This document shows positions 60,078 through 64,000 of a DNA stretch of 64,000 nt, in pieces; position 1 is the first letter of the stretch, and every line of letters starts with the position of its first letter. The position numbers were made by a program, and so were the translations under genes. Location of the stretch: positions 2,480,001 through 2,544,000 of the forward strand of contig NZ_CP025228.1 in the NCBI RefSeq assembly GCF_004102025.1, given 5' to 3'. The notes under the pieces were generated by a model. The model was given only the letters and a program-made list of their open reading frames with translations. It was not told the origin of the DNA and made no database searches. Origin of the DNA: Actinomyces qiguomingii. GTDB lineage: Bacteria; Actinomycetota; Actinomycetes; Actinomycetales; Actinomycetaceae.

Positions 60078-61363
60078 TGAAGCGACTTGTGATCCTGGCC
60101 AATGCCTTCCCCTACGGCAACTGGGAGCCCTTCCTGTCCACCGAGCTGGAGTACCTGCGGGGATTCGACCGGGTGGACATCATGTCGCTGTCGGTGCGCG
60201 AGGAGCACCGCGGTAACGTACGTGAGCTGCCGGACGGGGTGAGGGCGCATCCAATCCCCTTCCGCTCACGCCTGTTCTATCTGCTGGGCTCCTTCCGGGT
60301 TCTGGGGGATCCCAACCTGTACCGGGAGTTGCGCGATCTGGCCCGCCGACGCCGACTCGCCCCTGGGCAGGTGGTGACCCTGTTCATCTTCCTCAGCCGC
60401 GCCCACCATGAGGCCGCCCAGATACGCCGCCTGCTGAATAAGGCCGGTGCCGAGCCGGACGATGAGGTGGTCTTCTACTCCTACCGCTTCGCCTACCAGC
60501 CCTACATGGCCGCCCGGCTGCGCCGCCGCTTCCGGCGCACCGCCTCCGTGGCACGCGCCCACCGCGCCGACCTGTACGAGGAGTACTCCCCCCGCGGCTA
60601 TCTGCCGCTGCGGACGCAGACGGTGGCCGACCTGGACCGCATCTACCTGGTGGCCGACCACGGGCTGCGCTACCTGCTGGACCGGCACCCGGAGGCGGTG
60701 GGCAAGGCGGTGGTCTCCCGCCTGGGAACCACCGATCACGGCGTCCCTGCCGCGGTCCCGCCACGCCGGGAGGCGCTGCGGATCGTGTCCTGCTCGACGA
60801 TCGTGCCCGTCAAGCGGCTGGACCTGCTCGTCGACGCGCTCGCCGGTACTTCCCTGCCGATCCAGTGGGATCACTTCGGGGAGGGAGAGCTGCATGAGCA
60901 GATCGATGCCCGCGCCGCCCAGAAGCTGGGTGAGAATGTGACGCTTACCTGGCGGGGCTTCGTACGCAATACCGACCTGGTCGAGGAGTACGTGCTCTCC
61001 CCCCGTCACCTGCTGGTCAATGTCTCCGCCTCCGAGGGGGTGCCGGTATCCATTATGGAGGCGCTGTCGGCGGGCATTCCGGTGATCGCCACCGACGTGG
61101 GCGGCACTGGAGAACTGGTACGCACCGGTGTCAACGGAATACTGCTGCCAGCTGATCCGACACCGGAACAGGTGCGCGGCGCCATTGAGAAGATCGCCGG
61201 ACTGGATGAGGGCGCCTATGCGGCGCTGCGCTCAGGTGCTCGCCGCACCTGGGAGGACAACTGTGACGCGCGCGCACTGTACACCGACTTCGCCGGGGAA
61301 CTGGCCGGCCTGCCGGATGAGGGGGCACCCCTGCGATCCGCCCGGCGCAAGGGGCGGGCATGA
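60077..61363 (+). CDS. family 4 glycosyltransferase of cluster 2
   Basis: A 428-residue GT-B enzyme. N-terminal: LVILANAFPYGNWEPFLSTE. C-terminal: SCSTIVPVKRLDLLVDAL, WDHFGEGELHEQID and NVSASEGVPVSIMEALSAGI with the E-x7-E pair. Then come the donor-site residues IATDVGGTGELV and NGILLPAD. The start ATG overlaps the stop of the ATP-grasp gene. A GTG one codon earlier is possible. It is co-transcribed with the polymerase gene that follows (ATGA overlap). Confidence 0.9.
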   Translation: MKRLVILANAFPYGNWEPFLSTELEYLRGFDRVDIMSLSVREEHRGNVRELPDGVRAHPIPFRSRLFYLLGSFRVLGDPNLYRELRDLARRRRLAPGQVVTLFIFLSRAHHEAAQIRRLLNKAGAEPDDEVVFYSYRFAYQPYMAARLRRRFRRTASVARAHRADLYEEYSPRGYLPLRTQTVADLDRIYLVADHGLRYLLDRHPEAVGKAVVSRLGTTDHGVPAAVPPRREALRIVSCSTIVPVKRLDLLVDALAGTSLPIQWDHFGEGELHEQIDARAAQKLGENVTLTWRGFVRNTDLVEEYVLSPRHLLVNVSASEGVPVSIMEALSAGIPVIATDVGGTGELVRTGVNGILLPADPTPEQVRGAIEKIAGLDEGAYAALRSGARRTWEDNCDARALYTDFAGELAGLPDEGAPLRSARRKGRA

Positions 61364-62919
61364 GTCCTGGCCGAGCGGGGGCGCGCACGGCGGTCGGCGG
61401 TCCTCGCCACCGTCGCCCCTACCTCACCTTGCCGGGTGGGTCTGTGCCCGGACTGGGGCTTGTAGGCGCCCTTTGCAACCTCGCAGTGGTGGCCTTGGCC
61501 CTGTTCACCCAGGCGTCGCCGTCCTGGACACTCATCCTATTGCTGTGGCTGAACGCGGTGCTATTCGCCGCCGCCCGCCTGGTGGAACGCACCATCCTGG
61601 CGGCTTTCCTGATGTCCTTCTTCGTACTGCTGCTCGGGCGGGAGATCACGATCGACTTCTTCCGCTACGAAACCAGCCAGGCGCCGCCGGGCCAGACCGA
61701 GCACCTGCAGCTGTGCCTGGCGCTGAGTCTGCTCGGTATCGTCGCCGGCGCCAGCGCCGTGAGCGCGCTGCAGGCCCGCAGGCGCCGTCCGCACATGCCA
61801 TCAGAGGAGACGGGGCACGGCTACGCCGCTGCCGCCAGGCCCGGCGGCACTGTCCTGGCCGATCCATCGATCGTGCGCTGTCTGTTCTGGGTCACACTGG
61901 CCCTGTCCCTGATATCGGTGGCGCTACGGGCCCGCTACGTGCTGGCCAATGGCTACCTGTCCTATTACACGGATTTCTCCGATCTGGAGGATGCCTCCGG
62001 CTCGCTGTACGGGCTGCGGCGCATCGAGATCATGCTGCCACTGATGCTGACGATCTATCTGGGTCTGTTCCCACCCCGCCGCCAGGTGACGGCCGCCGCC
62101 ACCGGTTGGGCGGCCTATCTGGTTCTGAGCCTGTTGACCGGGCAGCGTGGCACCTTCGTCGGCGGCGTGGTCATCATCCTCGCCTACTGGATCGTGCGCT
62201 CGCGCCAGGATCCTCCGGGCGCCTGGCGCATAGGCACAACGGGCCGGATCGTCGGAGCCATTGCCGTGCCGCTGATGGCCGCCGTGCTGGCGGCCGTGGA
62301 GTCGGCGCGTGGCGTCGGCGCGGTCGCCTCCGACACCGACGGCCGCAATCCGATCCTGCAACTGTTGTACGGGCAGGGCGTGAGCTCAACAGTGGTGCGC
62401 AACGCCTATGCCTACGCCGACTTCATACCCAGGGACTGGTACATGGGAGAGTTCCTGCATTCCGGGCTGCTAGCTCGGCTGCTGGGATACCAGGTCTATC
62501 ACGGCAACACCGTGGAGCACGCCTTGCACGGCGGCTCCTTCACCCACGCCTTCGCCTACACCCTGCTGGGTCCGCAATACCTAAGCGGGCGCGGCACCGG
62601 CTCCTCATTCATCGCCGAGCTGTTCTACGACTACGGCTATGCGGGCGTGCTGGTGGGAGGGGCCGTGTACGGCGCCCTATGCGTCTGGGCGTGCCACCTG
62701 GTTAAGGGCCGGCCGCTGAGCAACGGCTTGCGCCTGATGATCGTGCCCGTCGTGCTGTGGGCGCCGCGCGGCAGCGCGACTGGCTTCCTGAGCACCTGGC
62801 TGACTCCCAGCGTGGTGGTGGCACTCGCAGCCGTGTCGATACTGTCACTGGCCGCGGCGCTCCTGCGCGAGGCGGACTCAGCCCGCCACCCGCACACCCA
62901 TCGAGTTCGGTCGACGTAA
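61360..62919 (+). CDS. O-antigen/polysaccharide polymerase (Wzy-like)
   Basis: A 519-residue protein with about twelve membrane helices. The features fit polysaccharide polymerases: early helices from about residue 32, a periplasmic-type loop near LSYYTDFSDLEDASGSLYGL, the motif LLTGQRGTFVGG, and a late block ELFYDYGYAGVLVGGAVYG, which is typical of the family. It would join repeat units after flipping. The last codons fall within the 22-bp repeat array at 62900, so the C-terminal residues HRVRST are encoded by repeat DNA. Confidence 0.83.
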   Translation: MSPGRAGARTAVGGPRHRRPYLTLPGGSVPGLGLVGALCNLAVVALALFTQASPSWTLILLLWLNAVLFAAARLVERTILAAFLMSFFVLLLGREITIDFFRYETSQAPPGQTEHLQLCLALSLLGIVAGASAVSALQARRRRPHMPSEETGHGYAAAARPGGTVLADPSIVRCLFWVTLALSLISVALRARYVLANGYLSYYTDFSDLEDASGSLYGLRRIEIMLPLMLTIYLGLFPPRRQVTAAATGWAAYLVLSLLTGQRGTFVGGVVIILAYWIVRSRQDPPGAWRIGTTGRIVGAIAVPLMAAVLAAVESARGVGAVASDTDGRNPILQLLYGQGVSSTVVRNAYAYADFIPRDWYMGEFLHSGLLARLLGYQVYHGNTVEHALHGGSFTHAFAYTLLGPQYLSGRGTGSSFIAELFYDYGYAGVLVGGAVYGALCVWACHLVKGRPLSNGLRLMIVPVVLWAPRGSATGFLSTWLTPSVVVALAAVSILSLAAALLREADSARHPHTHRVRST

Positions 62920-62965
62920 CCATCGAGTTCGGTCGACGTAACCATCGAGTTCGGTCGACATGACG
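62900..62965. repeat. 22-bp dyad repeat array, locus D
   Basis: Units begin at 62900, 62922 and 62944, each starting ATCGAGTTCGGTCGAC. The first unit overlaps the end of the polymerase gene. The array lies between that gene and the convergent flippase gene, in the orientation of locus A. Confidence 0.92.
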
Positions 62966-63023
62966 CGCCCTTCACCTTCGGCGCGCACAGCGGTACCTTG
63001 ACGCATCCCTTGCCAAGTGCTCA

Positions 63024-64000
63024 TCAGTCGGCGACATGCCTGCCCCGCCGCCGGGGCGCGAACCCCGGCAACGCATGCCGATGCACATACCCGTACAGGG
63101 CCAGGGTCGCGTAAACCGCCACCAGCGCTGGCGGGGGCCCGCCTGCAGCCACTGCCGCCAGGAAGACGGCGCATACCAGCAGCTCGGTGAGGGTGTCCAG
63201 GAGGATGGGCACTTCAATGAGCCGGTTTATCAATACTTCCGAGGCGATCGACCGGACCGCTGAGACCACGGCGATCAGGAACACGGCCGCCGTCGCCGAC
63301 CCCCACAGGTAAACCGTCCACCAGGTACCCACCACCGCCAGCCCCAAGCAGGCCACGTTGATCACGGCCATCAGCCGTTCCCGCCGCATCACCTTCAAGA
63401 ACACCACCGACAGTCCGCGACTCTTGGTCTCATACACGCTCAGAGGGAACAGCAGGGCCAGGAAGAAGATCGCCTGCGCGTAGTTGGGCAGCCATGCCCG
63501 CAACGCCCACGCCAATGGGAAGTAGAGCCCGAGCATGAGCACCAGCGGAGTGACGAACCGCGAGCGCAGGGCGGCGTAGGCCTCGGCGTAGCGTCCACGA
63601 TCCAGATTGCTCAGATGCGGGTACACCGAGATCGACACGGAGTTGACCAGGACCATGAACATGGTGGTGAACTGAAAGGCCAGGGACACCTGGGCGAACA
63701 TCTCGATGCCCCAGTGATCCTCAACCGCCCAGCGCACCACGAAGGTGATCAGGGCGGCGGCCAGGTTGGACACCAGCACAAACATGCCCGCCCCGCAGTC
63801 GGCTAAGAACTCCCGGGTGGCCTGCCAGCTAAGGTCCGGGCGGCTCAGAAACACACCGCGGGCTATGAGCACCGCGATCACCAGGCCCAGGGCCTTGCCC
63901 AGCGCGTCAAAGATGATGAACACGATGACTTCGCGCACACCCACCAGCAGGGCGCCACCGACGCCGATGAATGTCACCAGCCGCTCCGCCACTGTGCCCA
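63024..64000 (-). CDS. polysaccharide flippase (Wzx-like), N-terminus outside window
   Basis: The reading frame is open to the right edge, so the N-terminal part is missing. The visible 325 residues or so include about eight to nine helices. MOP-superfamily features include FLADCGAGMFVLVSNLAAALITFVV, MFAQVSLAFQFTTMFMVLVNSVSISVYPHL and LFPLSVYETKSRGL. It should flip the lipid-linked unit of cluster 2. It is convergent with the polymerase gene, with a 22-bp repeat array between them. An apparent GTG start at 63992 is only the first start codon in view. Confidence 0.82.
   Translation of the reverse strand, partial: GTVAERLVTFIGVGGALLVGVREVIVFIIFDALGKALGLVIAVLIARGVFLSRPDLSWQATREFLADCGAGMFVLVSNLAAALITFVVRWAVEDHWGIEMFAQVSLAFQFTTMFMVLVNSVSISVYPHLSNLDRGRYAEAYAALRSRFVTPLVLMLGLYFPLAWALRAWLPNYAQAIFFLALLFPLSVYETKSRGLSVVFLKVMRRERLMAVINVACLGLAVVGTWWTVYLWGSATAAVFLIAVVSAVRSIASEVLINRLIEVPILLDTLTELLVCAVFLAAVAAGGPPPALVAVYATLALYGYVHRHALPGFAPRRRGRHVAD

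Overview
This window is high-GC DNA from an actinobacterium, most probably Actinomyces or a close relative in the Actinomycetaceae. I base this on the gene order dprA-comM-yraN-DUF2469-rnhB-lepB-rplS-trmD-rimM-khpA-rpsP...ffh...ftsY-smc, which is the actinobacterial arrangement also seen in mycobacteria, plus frequent GTG starts, stop/start overlaps of the ATGA and GTGA type, an IS1249-type transposase and a T-box in front of ileS. The organism is inferred from gene content, not from a marker search.

Layout. 1-19.3 kb (minus strand): housekeeping genes for DNA uptake and processing, translation, protein export (lepB, ffh, ftsY) and chromosome organisation (smc), interrupted by an AGCS amino-acid symporter. 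19.6-21.8 kb (plus): a NatAB-like ABC exporter. 21.9-23.3 kb: a complete IS1249-family element with an 8-bp target duplication. 23.4-25.8 kb (minus): ndk and folC. 26.1-34.5 kb (minus): polysaccharide cluster 1, of visibly lower GC (sugar transferase, GT2, GT4, EpsG-like polymerase, acetyltransferase, flippase, TupA-like ATP-grasp, Wzz/BY-kinase-like protein). 34.5-37.6 kb: a decayed zone with one intact metallo-hydrolase, relics of a nitronate monooxygenase and a LysR regulator, and several repeat families. 37.7-41.0 kb (minus): ileS with a T-box leader. 41.5-42.1 kb: three repeat arrays of different kinds. 42.1-49.9 kb (plus): a sulfate-assimilation and siroheme operon behind a Cys-Cys leader peptide. 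50.0-54.8 kb: trehalose uptake and hydrolysis (treR, treB, treC) with a palindromic operator. 55.0-56.7 kb: a membrane protein and proC. 56.8-64.0 kb: polysaccharide cluster 2 (sugar transferase, tandem ATP-grasp protein, GT4, polymerase, and a flippase cut by the window edge).

How the parts work together. In the sulfur operon CysDN activates sulfate, CysH reduces APS, the siroheme sulfite reductase makes sulfide, and CobA with the CbiX-like chelatase supply siroheme. A TauE-type exporter may vent excess sulfite. In the tre region TreB imports and phosphorylates trehalose, TreC cleaves trehalose-6-phosphate and TreR probably represses through the palindrome upstream of treC. The two polysaccharide clusters each have an initiating phosphosugar transferase, a polymerase and a flippase, and each carries an ATP-grasp protein that could attach an amino acid to the glycan.

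The most unusual material is non-coding. One family, at three loci, is built of GGWCC sites spaced 19 bp apart in two arrays facing each other across a fixed 21-bp centre. A second family, at four loci, consists of 22-bp units with an ATCGA-N6-TCGAT-like dyad. I recognise neither as a named element. No rRNA, tRNA or CRISPR array was seen.
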